64,000 nucleotides of DNA, from positions 124,001 to 188,000 of the forward strand of contig NZ_JAODTZ010000002.1 of the NCBI RefSeq assembly GCF_025399795.1, written 5' to 3'. A program made the translations under genes and the position numbers. Shown piece after piece: positions 19,528-30,605 of this stretch. Numbering within the stretch: position 1 is the stretch's first letter; every line of letters begins with the position of its first letter. The notes beneath the pieces were generated by a model that was not told the DNA's origin, did not search any database, and worked only from the letters and a program-made list of their open reading frames with translations. The stretch comes from Streptomyces rhizosphaerihabitans. Its GTDB lineage: Bacteria; Actinomycetota; Actinomycetes; Streptomycetales; Streptomycetaceae.

Positions 19528-19624
19528 GAGCGTCCTCCTGTCGGAGATGAGGTCGTCAGGTCGCTTCGCCCACCCCAGCAGTCAACGCCGCCGACACCAC
19601 GTCGGCAACATGGAACGCCGCCCG

Positions 19625-19704
19625 GCACCGGTACGGCCCGGCACCGGTACGGCCCGGCACCGGTACGGCCCGGCACTGGCACGGTCCAGCGCCGGTACGG
19701 CCCG
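19625..19704. repeat. 16-bp tandem repeat array upstream of katA
   Basis: Five 16-base units of GCACCGGTACGGCCCG type (19625, 19641, 19657 identical; 19673 and 19689 degenerate), with decayed units to about 19735. They occupy the 300-base gap between the starts and ends of katA and the phosphatase gene. No gene is seen in that gap. Confidence 0.85.
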
Positions 19705-19827
19705 GACCCGCAGGTCCAGTACCGGTAAGGCGCGGACCGCCAGGTCCCGGCACCGTTCAGCGCCGGTCCCGCGGTCCGGGACCGGTTCAGCGCCGGCCCA
19801 CCGGGGCGAGACCGGACGAGTACCCGG

Positions 19828-22005
19828 TCAGTTCCGGTTCAACTCGAACCAGACGACCTTTCCCGTACTCAGCCGGGTCGCCCCCCACCGCCGCGCCAGC
19901 CGGTTCACCAGGAACAGACCGCGACCGCCCTCGTCCGTGGCCCGCGCCTGCCGCAGCCTCGGGAGCTGGGGCACGTCGTCGCCGACCTCGCAGCGCAGGA
20001 CGTCCGTCCGCAGCAGTCGCAGCGTCACCGGCCGTGAGGCGTACCGCACCGCGTTCGTCACGACCTCGCTGACCAGCAGCTCCACGGAGTCGGTCATGTC
20101 CTCCATGCCCCAGCGGGCCAGCGCCCGCCGGGCCAGACGCCGGGCCCGGCCGGGCGCCGCGTCCTCCGGCTCCAGGAACCAGTACGCGACGTCGCTCGGC
20201 GCGATCCCGTCGAACCGCGCGGCGAGCAGCGCGATGTCGTCGTCCCGGTCTCCCGGGCCGAGCATGTCGAGCACCTCGTCGCACAGCGCTTCCAGCGGCG
20301 GCGGATGATCGGGTCCGGTCAGCGCCGCGACCGCCGCGAGTTTCTCGCGCAGTTGCTCTATCCCGGTCCAGACGTCGCGGAGCCGCGACTCGACCAGCCC
20401 GTCCGTGTACAGCAGCAGCGTCGCCCCGGCGGGCGCGTCCAGCTCCACCGCCTCGAAATCGACCCCGCCCACACCGATGGGGGCACCCGGTGGCACCCGC
20501 AGCACCTCGGCCCGCCCGCCCAGATGCAGCAGCACCGGCGGCGGATGGCCCGCGTTGGCGATGGTGATCCGGTGCGACACCGGGTCGTAGACGGCGTACA
20601 GGCAGGTCGCCATGCGGTCGGTGCCGAGCCGCTGCGCCTGCTCGTCCAGATGGTGCAGCACCTCCTGCGGCGGCAGATCGAGCCCCGCGAGGGTCTGCGC
20701 CGTCGTCCGCAGCTGGCCCATGATCGCCGCCGACGTCATGGAGTGACCCATCACATCACCGACGACCAGGGCGACCCGGCTGCCCGGCAGCGGGATCGCG
20801 TCGTACCAGTCGCCGCCCACCCGCGCCGTCTCCGCGGCCGGCAGATAGCGGGACGCGAGCCGTACGCCCGTGGGCCGCGGCAGCGTCTCGGGCAGCATCG
20901 TGCGCTGGAGCTCGTCGGCGATGTACGCCTCACGGCCGTACAGCACCGCCTTGTCGATGCCGAGCGCGCTGTGCGTGGCGAGCTGGGCCGCGACCAGCAG
21001 ATCGTCCGTCTCGAAGGCGAGGCGCTCCGGCCGGCGCAGGAACAGCGCCGCCCCGATCACCCGGCGCCGGCCGCGCAGCGGGGCGAGGATCGCCCGCTGC
21101 CCGCTCGGCACCGGCAGATCGTCGCCGAGCAGCTCGGGCAGCGCGGCCCGCGCGGCGGGCGCGTCCGCGAACACCGGCCGCACCCCGCGCAGCACCTCGG
21201 CGAGAGCGCCGCCGGGGCGCACCTCGCACAGCTCGGCCGTCATCGCCGACAGCTCGCTGGGCTCCGGCCGCAGCGCGGACATGAAACCGCTCTCGGTGTC
21301 CCGCTCCTCGGGAATCCGGTCCGTGCGCCGCAGCCTCAGCACGAGAGGCCCCGTCGGCCGCTCGTCGCCGACCGGCAGCGGGTCGCGCAGATAGACGAGG
21401 ATCGCGTCCGAGAAGGTCGGCACGGTGGCCCGGCACAGCCCCATCACGATCTCGTCGAGATCGATGCCCCGCGCGATCCGCCGGGTCGCGGCGCCCACGA
21501 AGCGCAGTCGGTCCCCGTCCCGCCGCATCGGCATCGGGCCACCCTGCGGCAGGGTCTGCCCGGTACGGCGCTCCTTGCCGCCCGAGGTCCGCGCGGCCCG
21601 GTCCTGCTCGGCGTCCGGCTGGATCGGGATGCCTTCCGGCGCGGGCCGGGGGCGGTGCGGATCGGGCTCGGTCGCCGCGGGCTGCGAGTGCTCCGGGCCG
21701 GGCCCGGAGGAGGCGGGCGACGGCGAGGGCACGTCCGTGCCCGAGGACGCGGACATGCCGGCACCAGCGGACACCTGGCCGCCGGCCTTGCCGCGCTTGC
21801 CGCGCGGCGTGGCCGTACCCGAACTCCTCGGTGCGTCGCCCGTGCGGGCCTGTACCGGTAACGCGCCGGAACCCGGCAGCTGGGACGGCTGCTCCGAGGT
21901 ACGCAGGAGCGCCCCGCGAGGGTCCGCGGGGGCGGGCGGCCGGCCGGCGCCGCTCTGCCGGCGCTCGTGCGAGGTGGGGTGCTCCGTCACGCGTGTCGAA
22001 TCCAT
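19828..22005 (-). CDS. RsbU/SpoIIE-type PP2C phosphatase with GAF-like and ATPase domains
   Basis: 725 residues. A low-complexity N-terminus (1-150) is followed by a GAF-like sensory region (about 155-390) and a PP2C-type serine phosphatase (about 395-590; GGDWYDAIPLPGSRVALVVG with metal-binding Asp, VGDVMGHS, DDIALLAAR). The C-terminus is an RsbW-like HATPase_c domain (about 610-725; VSEVVTNAVRYA and DEGGRGLFLVNRLA). This layout is a partner-switching regulator combining anti-sigma kinase and phosphatase in one chain. It may control stress or development sigma factors. A 98-residue frame overlaps its start. Confidence 0.9.
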   Translation of the reverse strand: MDSTRVTEHPTSHERRQSGAGRPPAPADPRGALLRTSEQPSQLPGSGALPVQARTGDAPRSSGTATPRGKRGKAGGQVSAGAGMSASSGTDVPSPSPASSGPGPEHSQPAATEPDPHRPRPAPEGIPIQPDAEQDRAARTSGGKERRTGQTLPQGGPMPMRRDGDRLRFVGAATRRIARGIDLDEIVMGLCRATVPTFSDAILVYLRDPLPVGDERPTGPLVLRLRRTDRIPEERDTESGFMSALRPEPSELSAMTAELCEVRPGGALAEVLRGVRPVFADAPAARAALPELLGDDLPVPSGQRAILAPLRGRRRVIGAALFLRRPERLAFETDDLLVAAQLATHSALGIDKAVLYGREAYIADELQRTMLPETLPRPTGVRLASRYLPAAETARVGGDWYDAIPLPGSRVALVVGDVMGHSMTSAAIMGQLRTTAQTLAGLDLPPQEVLHHLDEQAQRLGTDRMATCLYAVYDPVSHRITIANAGHPPPVLLHLGGRAEVLRVPPGAPIGVGGVDFEAVELDAPAGATLLLYTDGLVESRLRDVWTGIEQLREKLAAVAALTGPDHPPPLEALCDEVLDMLGPGDRDDDIALLAARFDGIAPSDVAYWFLEPEDAAPGRARRLARRALARWGMEDMTDSVELLVSEVVTNAVRYASRPVTLRLLRTDVLRCEVGDDVPQLPRLRQARATDEGGRGLFLVNRLARRWGATRLSTGKVVWFELNRN

Positions 22006-22283
22006 CCGTCCGGGGCTGCGCGCCGTGCGCGCAGTTCGTCCCGCAGCCCCGATACCCGGAATGTGTGCCCCAGGAACGGATTCTGCGTGTCGTCAGGGCC
22101 GGGACCGACGGCAACAGCCACCGTCGCCCGGCGCGGTACGGCCCGCGGGCGGCCGGAAACGGCCGGTGCCGACAGGAGGGCGGTGGCCGAAGCCCCCGCC
22201 CGCACGGCCGTCGTGGCGAGCCCGCGCGGTGCGGCCGGTCCCTGGCCGGCCACGCCGCCGTACGCCTCGTACCCCTCGCTCAC
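21987..22283 (-). CDS. Possible small protein upstream of the phosphatase
   Basis: 98 residues from GTG 22283 with strongly GC-biased third positions. It overlaps the first 19 bases of the phosphatase gene, so translation could be coupled. A promoter-like TTGATG and TAGGAT (19-base spacing, near 22370-22395 on the minus strand) lies upstream. There is no recognisable family; an Ala/Arg/Pro-rich composition leaves chance coding possible. Beyond this frame I see no other gene in 22006-22402. Confidence 0.35.
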   Translation of the reverse strand: MSEGYEAYGGVAGQGPAAPRGLATTAVRAGASATALLSAPAVSGRPRAVPRRATVAVAVGPGPDDTQNPFLGHTFRVSGLRDELRARRAAPDGWIRHA

Positions 22284-22402
22284 GTCCTGCCGCCCCTCGG
22301 TGACATATGGTCAAGCCCGGCTCAGCCTGCGGGAGTTGTTACTGCCCTGTGCCCTTGCGGAAGACGATCCTACGGTTGTACCACGGGGGCGCATCAAGGG
22401 TC

Positions 22403-23095
22403 TCATGAGGACACGTGCGCGGGCGTACGGTCCCAGTCATCCGGCAGAGCGGGAACCGGCCAGCCCGGATCGGGCCTCCAGTGCTGCCATCCGTCCGAGA
22501 ACGGAGCGCCCCAGGCGCGGATCACCTCCACCGCAGACCACCCCGCTTCCCGCACCCGTGCCGCCAGTTGAGCATCCATCAGACCGGCTCGCTGCGCCAT
22601 GGCGAATTCGTCCTCGTCGAGCCAGCGCCAACTCCGGTCCGGGTGGACCGAGATGTCGAGGAAGTGGTCCTCCGAGTCCACTCCGCCCGCCCAGCGGGTC
22701 AGCGGAGCCTCCAGGTTCACGTACCAGTTCTTGAAACGCCAGCCCTGGTCCCAGAACAGCCACACCGACCACGCGTCGCCCGGTCGCGCCAGCTTGAGCA
22801 CCCCGGACCCGAACCAGCGGTCGCGCCGCACGGCGCGAGGCTTTGTATAGCGCGACTCCAGCGGCTCTCCATGCACCGGCGAACCGTCGGCGAGCACCGG
22901 CTTCACACACTCGGTGCCCGGCGCCATCCACACCGCGAGCAGGTCGGCGTCGTCCCGTGCGACCGTCACGGGGCGGCAGATGTGGACGCGCTCGCCGGCG
23001 TTCTCCCGGTACCGCCACAGGATCTGACTCCCGGGCTTCCAGTACGCCCCCGGCCCGCCCGCTTCCGCTCGTCTCACCGCTCCACCCTCTGCCAT
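22403..23095 (-). CDS. DUF402 (FomD-like) protein
   Basis: 230 residues. The DUF402 fold is recognised from WRYRENAGERVHICRPVTVA, YVNLEAPLTRW and VDSEDHFLDISVHPD, with the cluster of acidic metal ligands typical of FomD-like nucleoside diphosphatases. FomD hydrolyses CMP-activated intermediates in fosfomycin synthesis; the role of housekeeping paralogues is unclear. The gene is leftward and lies between fumC and the phosphatase unit. Confidence 0.8.
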   Translation of the reverse strand: MAEGGAVRRAEAGGPGAYWKPGSQILWRYRENAGERVHICRPVTVARDDADLLAVWMAPGTECVKPVLADGSPVHGEPLESRYTKPRAVRRDRWFGSGVLKLARPGDAWSVWLFWDQGWRFKNWYVNLEAPLTRWAGGVDSEDHFLDISVHPDRSWRWLDEDEFAMAQRAGLMDAQLAARVREAGWSAVEVIRAWGAPFSDGWQHWRPDPGWPVPALPDDWDRTPAHVSS

Positions 23096-23210
23096 GACCA
23101 GATATTAGGTGTCCCACGCATACGACGCTGCGGTACCCGTCACGGTTCGCGCCATCGGCGAACTGCTGTTACGGAGCTGTCATCAGGCGTTTCTCCAAGG
23201 GTGCGGCGTG

Positions 23211-24614
23211 TTACGGGTGCGTCATCCGCAGGACATCCAGCGCCTCGTCCAACTGCTCCAGGGTCAGGTCCCCGCGCTCCACGTACCCCGACTCCAGCAC
23301 CACCTTGCGAATCGTCTTGCGCTCCGCCAGCGCCTTCTTGGCGACCTTGGCGGCCTCCTCGTACCCGATGTACTTGTTCAGCGGTGTCACCACCGACGGC
23401 GACGACTCCGCGTACTCCCGGGCCCGCTCACGGTGCGCGACGATCCCGTCGACCGTCCGGTCGGCGAGCAGCCGCGAGACGTTCGCGAGCAGCCGGACCG
23501 ACTCCAGGACGTTCTTGGCGATCACCGGCAGCATCACGTTGAGCTCGAAGTTCCCGGCCGCACCCGCGACGGCGACGGTCGCGTCGTTCCCCGTCACCTG
23601 GGCGGCGACCATCAGCACCGCCTCGGGAAGGACCGGGTTCACCTTGCCCGGCATGATCGAGGACCCGGGCTGCAGGTCGGGGAGGCTGATCTCGGCCAGT
23701 CCGGTGCGCGGTCCGGAGGCCATCCACCGCAGATCGTTCGCGATCTTGGTCAGCCCGACGGCGATGGTCCGCAGCTGCCCGCTCGTCTCCACGATCCCGT
23801 CGCGCGCGCCCTGCGCCTCGAAGTGGTCGCGGGCCTCGGTCAGCGGCAGCCCGGTCGCCCGCGCCACCTCCGCGATCACCGCGGCGGAGAATCCGGGCGG
23901 CGTGTTGATCCCCGTGCCCACGGCCGTGCCGCCGAGCGGGAGTTCGGCCAGCCGCGGCAGTGAGGCCCGGAGCCGCTCGACCCCGTACCGCACCTGGGCC
24001 GCGTACCCCCCGAACTCCTGGCCCAGCGTCACCGGCGTCGCGTCCATGAGGTGGGTGCGCCCCGACTTCACCACATCGGCGAACTCCTCCGACTTGCGGC
24101 CGAGCGCGTCGGCGAGATGCTCCAGCGCGGGCACGAGATCACCGGTCACGGCGGCGGTAGCGGCGATGTGGATGGAGGACGGGAACACGTCGTTGCTCGA
24201 CTGCGAGGCGTTCACCTGGTCATTGGGGTGGACCTCCCGGCCCAGCCGCTCGCTCGCGAGCGTGGCGATGACTTCGTTGGCGTTCATGTTGGAGGACGTA
24301 CCGGAGCCCGTCTGGAAGACATCGACCGGGAAGTGCGCGTCCCAGTGCCCCTCGGCGACCTCCGCGGCCACCTCCTGGATCGCCTCCGCGACATCCTTGT
24401 CGATCACGCCCAGGTCGCCGTTCACCTTCGCGGCGGCCGCCTTGATCCGGGCGAGGGCCTCGATGTGCGCGCGCTCGATGCGCTGCCCCGAGATGGGGAA
24501 GTTCTCCACGGCGCGCTGTGTCTGCGCCCGCCACTTCGCCTCCGCGGGCACCCGCACCTCGCCCATGGAGTCGTGCTCGATCCGGTACGCGCCTTCGCTC
24601 TGGCCATCTGCCAT
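23211..24614 (-). CDS. fumC: Class II fumarate hydratase
   Basis: 467 residues, oxygen-stable iron-independent fumarase of the TCA cycle interconverting fumarate and malate. Motifs: [14 protein letters not shown] (about 105-118), the conserved [12 protein letters not shown], and the superfamily signature [11 protein letters not shown] near 325. The chosen start is ATG 24614 ([13 protein letters not shown]), following GGAGGTGTC. The class I fumarase is encoded immediately upstream on the same strand, separated by a terminator. Confidence 0.95.
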   Translation of the reverse strand: MADGQSEGAYRIEHDSMGEVRVPAEAKWRAQTQRAVENFPISGQRIERAHIEALARIKAAAAKVNGDLGVIDKDVAEAIQEVAAEVAEGHWDAHFPVDVFQTGSGTSSNMNANEVIATLASERLGREVHPNDQVNASQSSNDVFPSSIHIAATAAVTGDLVPALEHLADALGRKSEEFADVVKSGRTHLMDATPVTLGQEFGGYAAQVRYGVERLRASLPRLAELPLGGTAVGTGINTPPGFSAAVIAEVARATGLPLTEARDHFEAQGARDGIVETSGQLRTIAVGLTKIANDLRWMASGPRTGLAEISLPDLQPGSSIMPGKVNPVLPEAVLMVAAQVTGNDATVAVAGAAGNFELNVMLPVIAKNVLESVRLLANVSRLLADRTVDGIVAHRERAREYAESSPSVVTPLNKYIGYEEAAKVAKKALAERKTIRKVVLESGYVERGDLTLEQLDEALDVLRMTHP

Positions 24615-24722
24615 CGGTGACACCTCCTTGGGGGACAGCGTCCCGGAGCCCACGGGTGTTCCCGCCCGGCGCACGAAGCCGTTCCTCCGGGCGGGCCGAC
24701 GCGGGCACGCCCCGGGACGAAC

Positions 24723-24749
24723 GAACGGCCGCCTGTTCGGCGGCCGTTC
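24723..24749 (-). terminator. Hairpin terminator of the class I fumarase gene
   Basis: A perfect 11-bp stem (24723-24733 with 24739-24749) with a 5-base loop. A second 9-bp stem lies at 24661-24669/24687-24695. The stretch between the fumarase genes is rich in CGTACG-type motifs. Confidence 0.7.
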
Positions 24750-24854
24750 ACACGGTTCGTACGGCGTTGCGTACGTACGGGGCTCCCGTACGGCATCACA
24801 CGCCGGTCACCCGTACGGCGTCACCCAGAGGGCCGTACGCCGCAGGGGCCCGCC

Positions 24855-26531
<1,677 letters not shown>

Positions 26532-26781
26532 TCCTCACTCGACAGACAGCTTTGGGGCTCGTTCGCCTCGGGCGCGCCCCTTCGGCTCACTCGCCGGAGG
26601 CCGGCCGTCATTGGCAGCATCCACCAGCGTAGGACCTGGCGCGGACACCGAGGCTGTGAGGTAAGGCTCAGTTCGGGCACCGGACCGACGGCGCGGGCGA
26701 CGCTGTGGACGGGCGGCCGGTTTTCCACGGGCGACGGGAGAGGGGTAGTCGCGATCTATCGCGTTTGGGTACGCTGTTGTC

Positions 26782-27510
26782 GTGGACCTTCAAAAGAGCC
26801 CCGACGCGACCCCCGCCACGGCGGCGAAGCCGGCCGAGCTGCGTGCCTCCGACGCCGACCGCGACCGGATCACCGACATCCTGCGCGAGGCCGTCGCCGA
26901 AGGGCGCCTGACCGCGGAGGAGCACGCCGAGCGGGTGGAGGGCGTGCTGGCCACCAAGACGGTGGGTGAGCTCGACCAGTTCGTCCGGGACCTGCCCGCC
27001 GCCCACACCGGTCGTGCCACCTCCGCGTACGCCTCCGCGCCCAACCGTCCCACCCAGGGCGCGATCCCGGTGGAGGCCGACGACAACGTGGTGGCGGTCT
27101 TCAGCTCCGCCGTCCGCAAGGGCCGCTGGCGAGCGGGCCGGCGGATCCACGCGTACGCGGTCTTCGGCAATGTCGAGATCGACCTGAGCGAGGCGATCTT
27201 CGAGTACCAGCAGGTCGTCATCAAGGCGATCTCCGTCTTCGGCAACGTCGAGATCGACGTCCCGGAGAACGTCTCGCTGCGGGGCAGCGGCGGTGGCGTG
27301 CTGGGCAACTTCGAGGTGGACACGCTGGATTCGGGCGACCCCGACGCACCCGTGGTCTACGTCGACGGCCTCGCCGTCCTCGGGAACGTCGAGGCGCGGC
27401 CCAAGCGCGGCAAGCTGATCGCGGACATCCTCGACCGGGTGACGAGCCGGGTGAACGAGCGGGTGGCGGACCGGCTGGACCGGAGTTTGCGCAAGCACCT
27501 GGACCGTTGA
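26782..27510 (+). CDS. DUF1707 SHOCT-like / LiaF-like envelope-stress protein
   Basis: 242 residues from GTG 26782. An N-terminal DUF1707 module (about 17-68: LRASDADRDRITDILREAVA ... GRLTAEEHAERVE) is followed by a C-terminal LiaF-like beta-repeat domain. In the latter, FGNVEIDLSEA, FGNVEIDVPEN and LGNFEVDTL recur, forming a right-handed beta-helix-type ladder. The family is linked to cell-wall antibiotic responses. There are no TM helices in this protein. It stands alone upstream of a whiB-like gene. Confidence 0.82.
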   Translation: MDLQKSPDATPATAAKPAELRASDADRDRITDILREAVAEGRLTAEEHAERVEGVLATKTVGELDQFVRDLPAAHTGRATSAYASAPNRPTQGAIPVEADDNVVAVFSSAVRKGRWRAGRRIHAYAVFGNVEIDLSEAIFEYQQVVIKAISVFGNVEIDVPENVSLRGSGGGVLGNFEVDTLDSGDPDAPVVYVDGLAVLGNVEARPKRGKLIADILDRVTSRVNERVADRLDRSLRKHLDR

Positions 27511-27735
27511 CGCCTGCGAAGGCGCGGACGGCGGAGGCGGGGTGGTCCGACACGGGGTGGTCCGGTGGTGGTCCAGTGACGAACGATCGATCACGCCCGA
27601 GAACGGCCGGGCTTCGGAACGCAGTGCATAGGCGCGCGCACAGCGGGTAGGGCTTGCTGCATCGTCTCTTGGAGGGCGCTGTGGAACTTTCCGCAGTGCC
27701 CGGCACGCTCGCGAAGCCGTCGTCAGGAGTAGACC

Positions 27736-28107
27736 GTGCTGCAACCGCCGCATCAGTCCCTGCAGGTAGCTGCCGTTCCGGCCCAGCGGGCGCCAGTGCG
27801 GGACAGGGATCAGGAAGCGCCATGGCACACGGAGGCGGTGTGCCGACGCGACGAAGCCGGCCTGTTCTTCGCCCCCTCCAAGGAGCCGACCGCTTCCCGG
27901 CTCTCCCGTGAGGAGGCCGCCAAGCGCGTCTGCGCCCGCTGTCCGGTGATGGTCGAGTGCCGCGAGCACGCGTTGCTGCAACCCGAGCCGTACGGCGTCT
28001 GGGGCGGCCTCACCGCCGCCGAGCGCCGCGTCGTCCTCGCCAGGCGCCGCCGCCGCGACGTGGAGCTCAAGAAGGCCACCCGCGGCACGATAGCCGCGGC
28101 CGGCTGA
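27736..28107 (+). CDS. WhiB-family iron-sulfur regulator
   Basis: 123 residues from GTG 27736 (AGGAG 7 bases upstream). The four cluster cysteines are C36, C66, C69 and C75 (AVCRRDE; RVCARCPVMVEC), followed by the GVWGG turn (about 87-91) and a basic C-terminal tail (RRRRRDVELKK). WhiB-like proteins bind [4Fe-4S] and sigma-A region 4 to redirect transcription. By position beside the fumarase and glpX genes it may be the wblI orthologue; I am not certain. A 225-base gap upstream holds its promoter. A perfect palindrome follows the gene. Confidence 0.93.
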   Translation: MLQPPHQSLQVAAVPAQRAPVRDRDQEAPWHTEAVCRRDEAGLFFAPSKEPTASRLSREEAAKRVCARCPVMVECREHALLQPEPYGVWGGLTAAERRVVLARRRRRDVELKKATRGTIAAAG

Positions 28108-28179
28108 CCCCCCGCGGGAAAGCCGGGTGGGGCCCCGCCCGCGTGGGCCCACTGCCGCGCTCGCTGCTGCCGGGCTTGC

Positions 28180-28213
28180 CCTTACGCGTGAGCCGGCCGG
28201 CTCACGCGTAAGG
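28180..28213. terminator. Perfect 34-bp palindrome after the whiB-like gene
   Basis: CCTTACGCGTGAGCCGG at 28180-28196 is followed immediately by its exact reverse complement (28197-28213) with no spacer. It may act as a bidirectional terminator or cruciform. It lies 73 bases after the stop. Confidence 0.7.
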
Positions 28214-28640
28214 AAAGGGAAGCCGGACCGCACACGCGTCTCGAAGTCGAGTGGCCACGCGTCTGCCTGCCGGGCCCGGCCCATGTGCGTGGAAGCCCGG
28301 TCGGCCTCACTCGCAGGGAAGCCGACCGGCTGACGTGCGCGTGGCCGGGCCGGCCTTTCCGCAGGGAGGTCGACCGGTGTGCGCACGGACGACGGCCTGA
28401 CCCGCATGCGAGTGAGCCGGTCGGCCCGCTCGCAGGGAAGCCGGGCCGTCGAGCGGGTCTCGACGCCGGCCGACTCGCATGTGCAGGGCTGACGGGCTTG
28501 CCCGCACGCGTGGGAGGCGGGCCCGATCACGCCTGAGGAAGCCGGGCCGGCGTCACGCACGGAAGCCGACTGGGACGCCGCAAGGGGTCGGTCGGCCCGC
28601 ACGCGTGGGAGCCGGGCTCACAGGCGGGGCCTCGATGTCG
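28214..28640. repeat. Degenerate GC-rich repeat tract, no gene
   Basis: About 430 bases in which motifs such as GCAGGGAAGCCGACCGG, GGAAGCCGGGCCG and ACGCGTGGGAGCCGGG recur at irregular 40-80 base intervals in one orientation. Matches occur near 28216, 28289, 28312, 28353, 28432, 28536, 28560 and 28600. Short open frames here share no family and no stable codon bias, so I see no gene. Confidence 0.6.
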
Positions 28641-28665
28641 GCCGCGACCAGGCGTGAGTACGGAA

Positions 28666-28700
28666 AAAGGGGCGCCCCTCCGCATAAGGGGCGCCCCTTT
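28666..28700. terminator. Bidirectional terminator of glpX
   Basis: A 14-bp inverted repeat (28666-28679 with 28687-28700) ends in A-rich and T-rich flanks on both sides. It lies 31 bases after the glpX stop. Confidence 0.85.
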
Positions 28701-28731
28701 CGCGCCTCGCGGCGCCGTTCGGCCGGCGGTC

Positions 28732-29763
28732 CTACTTGGCGCGATCGAAGTCGATCGCGCTGTACGCACGCAGTTTGCTCAGTCGGTGCTCCGACGTGAT
28801 CTGGCGGACCGTCCCGGACTTGGACCGCATCACGATCGACTCGGTCGTGGCGGTCTCGGAGCGGTAGCGCACTCCGCGCAGCAGCTCGCCGTCGGTGATG
28901 CCGGTCGCGACGAAGAAGACGTTCTCGCCGGAGACCAGATCGTTCGTCGTCAGGACGCGGTCGAGGTCGTGCCCGGCGTCGACCGCCCGCTGCCGTTCCT
29001 CGTCGTCCTTGGGCCACAGCTTGCCCTGGATGGTGCCGCCGAGGCACTTCACCGCGCAGGCCGAGATGATGCCCTCGGGCGTGCCGCCGATGCCGAGCAG
29101 CAGATCGATGCCGGTGCCCTCGCGCAGCGCGAGGATGGAGCCCGCGACATCGCCGTCGGTGATCAGCTTGATGCGCGCGCCGGTGTCCCGGATCTCCTTG
29201 ATGATCCCGTCGTGGCGCGGCCGGTCGAGGATGACGACGGTGACGTCCTCGGGGGTGACCCGCTTGGCCTTGGCGACCCGGCGGATGTTGACCGACACGG
29301 GCGCGTTGATGTCGACGAAGTCGGCGGCCTCGGGGCCGGTGACCAGCTTGTCCATGTAGAAGACCGCGGACGGGTCGAACATGGTGCCGCGGTCGGCGGC
29401 GGCCAGCACGGCGATCGCGTTCGTCATGCCCTTGGCGGTGAGCGTGGTTCCGTCGATCGGGTCGACGGCGATGTCGCACTCGGGCCCGGTCCCGTCGCCC
29501 ACGCGCTCCCCGTTGAAGAGCATCGGGGCCTCGTCCTTCTCCCCTTCGCCGATGACGACGACGCCGTTCATCGAGACGGTGGAGACGAGGGTGCGCATGG
29601 CGCGGACGGCGGCGCCGTCGGCACCGTTCTTGTCGCCGCGGCCGACCCAGCGGCCCGCGGCCATCGCGGCGGCCTCGGTGACGCGGACGAGTTCGAGGGC
29701 GAGGTTCCGGTCGGGGGCTTCCGACGGGACTTCGAGTTCGGAGGGCAGATGATGCTCGGTCAT
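28732..29763 (-). CDS. glpX: Class II fructose-1,6-bisphosphatase
   Basis: 343 residues. It hydrolyses fructose 1,6-bisphosphate in gluconeogenesis. Metal and substrate motifs: [14 protein letters not shown] (about 72-85), [17 protein letters not shown] and the [11 protein letters not shown] region, as in E. coli GlpX. The start is ATG 29763; much longer in-frame extension exists upstream but lacks homology. It is divergent from a DUF4245 gene with about 125 bases between. Confidence 0.95.
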   Translation of the reverse strand: MTEHHLPSELEVPSEAPDRNLALELVRVTEAAAMAAGRWVGRGDKNGADGAAVRAMRTLVSTVSMNGVVVIGEGEKDEAPMLFNGERVGDGTGPECDIAVDPIDGTTLTAKGMTNAIAVLAAADRGTMFDPSAVFYMDKLVTGPEAADFVDINAPVSVNIRRVAKAKRVTPEDVTVVILDRPRHDGIIKEIRDTGARIKLITDGDVAGSILALREGTGIDLLLGIGGTPEGIISACAVKCLGGTIQGKLWPKDDEERQRAVDAGHDLDRVLTTNDLVSGENVFFVATGITDGELLRGVRYRSETATTESIVMRSKSGTVRQITSEHRLSKLRAYSAIDFDRAK

Positions 29764-29889
29764 CGACACGCACCTTTCTGATACGACGACGGCCGGATGA
29801 GGGTGATGTCCCGACTCTATCGCCAGGCTTACAAAATGAGCAGGGGGGCCCACGGATGAGCAGGCCAGGGCACCTGCGACGATAGGTGC

Positions 29890-30408
29890 GTGGCAGGTAC
29901 GAAAGGCAAGCAGTCGGTCCGGGACATGATTCTTTCCCTGGGCCTCATCGGGCTCATGGCGGGCGTTATCTACATTTTCATCCCGCATGACGACTCCGAG
30001 CCCGATCTCCAGCGTGTCGACTACCGCGTCGAGCTGCTGACGGCTCGCCGTGCGGCGAGCTATCCCGTGGCGGCGCCCGAGGGCCTGCCCTCGGCGTGGA
30101 AGGCGACCTCGGTGCGTTACGACGGCAGCGAGTTCGACGCCTGGCATCTGGGCTTCCAGGCCCCCGACGGTCAGTACGTGGCGGTCGAGCAGTCCACTCA
30201 GCGGCCGGCCGTGTTCATCGACACGGCGAGCCAGGGTGCACGGCAGACGAAGACCGCCGAGCGCATCGGCGACCGGACCTGGCAGCGCTACGAGGGCGAC
30301 CACTACGACGCCCTCGTCCTGGAGGACAAGGGTTCCACGACCGTGGTCACCGGCACCGGGTCGTTCGGCACGCTGGTGAAGATGGCGCAGGCCCTGAAGA
30401 CGTCGTAG
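29890..30408 (+). CDS. DUF4245 membrane-anchored protein
   Basis: 172 residues from GTG 29890. A single N-terminal TM helix (about 12-31: [20 protein letters not shown]) is followed by an extracytoplasmic DUF4245 domain ([18 protein letters not shown] through [18 protein letters not shown]). It is conserved in actinobacteria with unknown function. The synteny with glpX is typical of Streptomyces. A long hairpin terminator follows. Confidence 0.85.
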   Translation: MAGTKGKQSVRDMILSLGLIGLMAGVIYIFIPHDDSEPDLQRVDYRVELLTARRAASYPVAAPEGLPSAWKATSVRYDGSEFDAWHLGFQAPDGQYVAVEQSTQRPAVFIDTASQGARQTKTAERIGDRTWQRYEGDHYDALVLEDKGSTTVVTGTGSFGTLVKMAQALKTS

Positions 30409-30474
30409 CCCCGGCTGCTGCGGATCCCGGGGCTGCGGATCCCGGGGTCGCAGATGCCGCAAAAGGCAGGCCCC

Positions 30475-30512
30475 GCATACGGCAGATCCCGCATACGGCA
30501 GATCCCGCATAC
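30475..30512. repeat. 16-bp tandem repeat
   Basis: GCATACGGCAGATCCC occurs at 30475-30490 and 30491-30506, with a third partial GCATAC at 30507. A related GCGGATCCCGGG doublet precedes it near 30420-30447. Confidence 0.8.
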
Positions 30513-30513
30513 G

Positions 30514-30573
30514 CGCATGCATACGAGAAGGGCCCCCGGCCGTAGCGCCGGGGGCCCTTCTCGTATGCATGCG
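30514..30573. terminator. 27-bp perfect hairpin, bidirectional terminator
   Basis: 30514-30540 pairs perfectly with 30547-30573 around a 6-base loop. It lies between the converging DUF4245 and nitroreductase genes. Confidence 0.85.
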
Positions 30574-30605
30574 GGATCGAACAGTGGTGCCGGTGGAGCA
30601 GCCGG

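Noticed and set aside
28285..28536. Short coding frame in the repeat tract
   Set aside because: The residues repeat because the DNA repeats; codon usage is unstable and no ribosome site is present.
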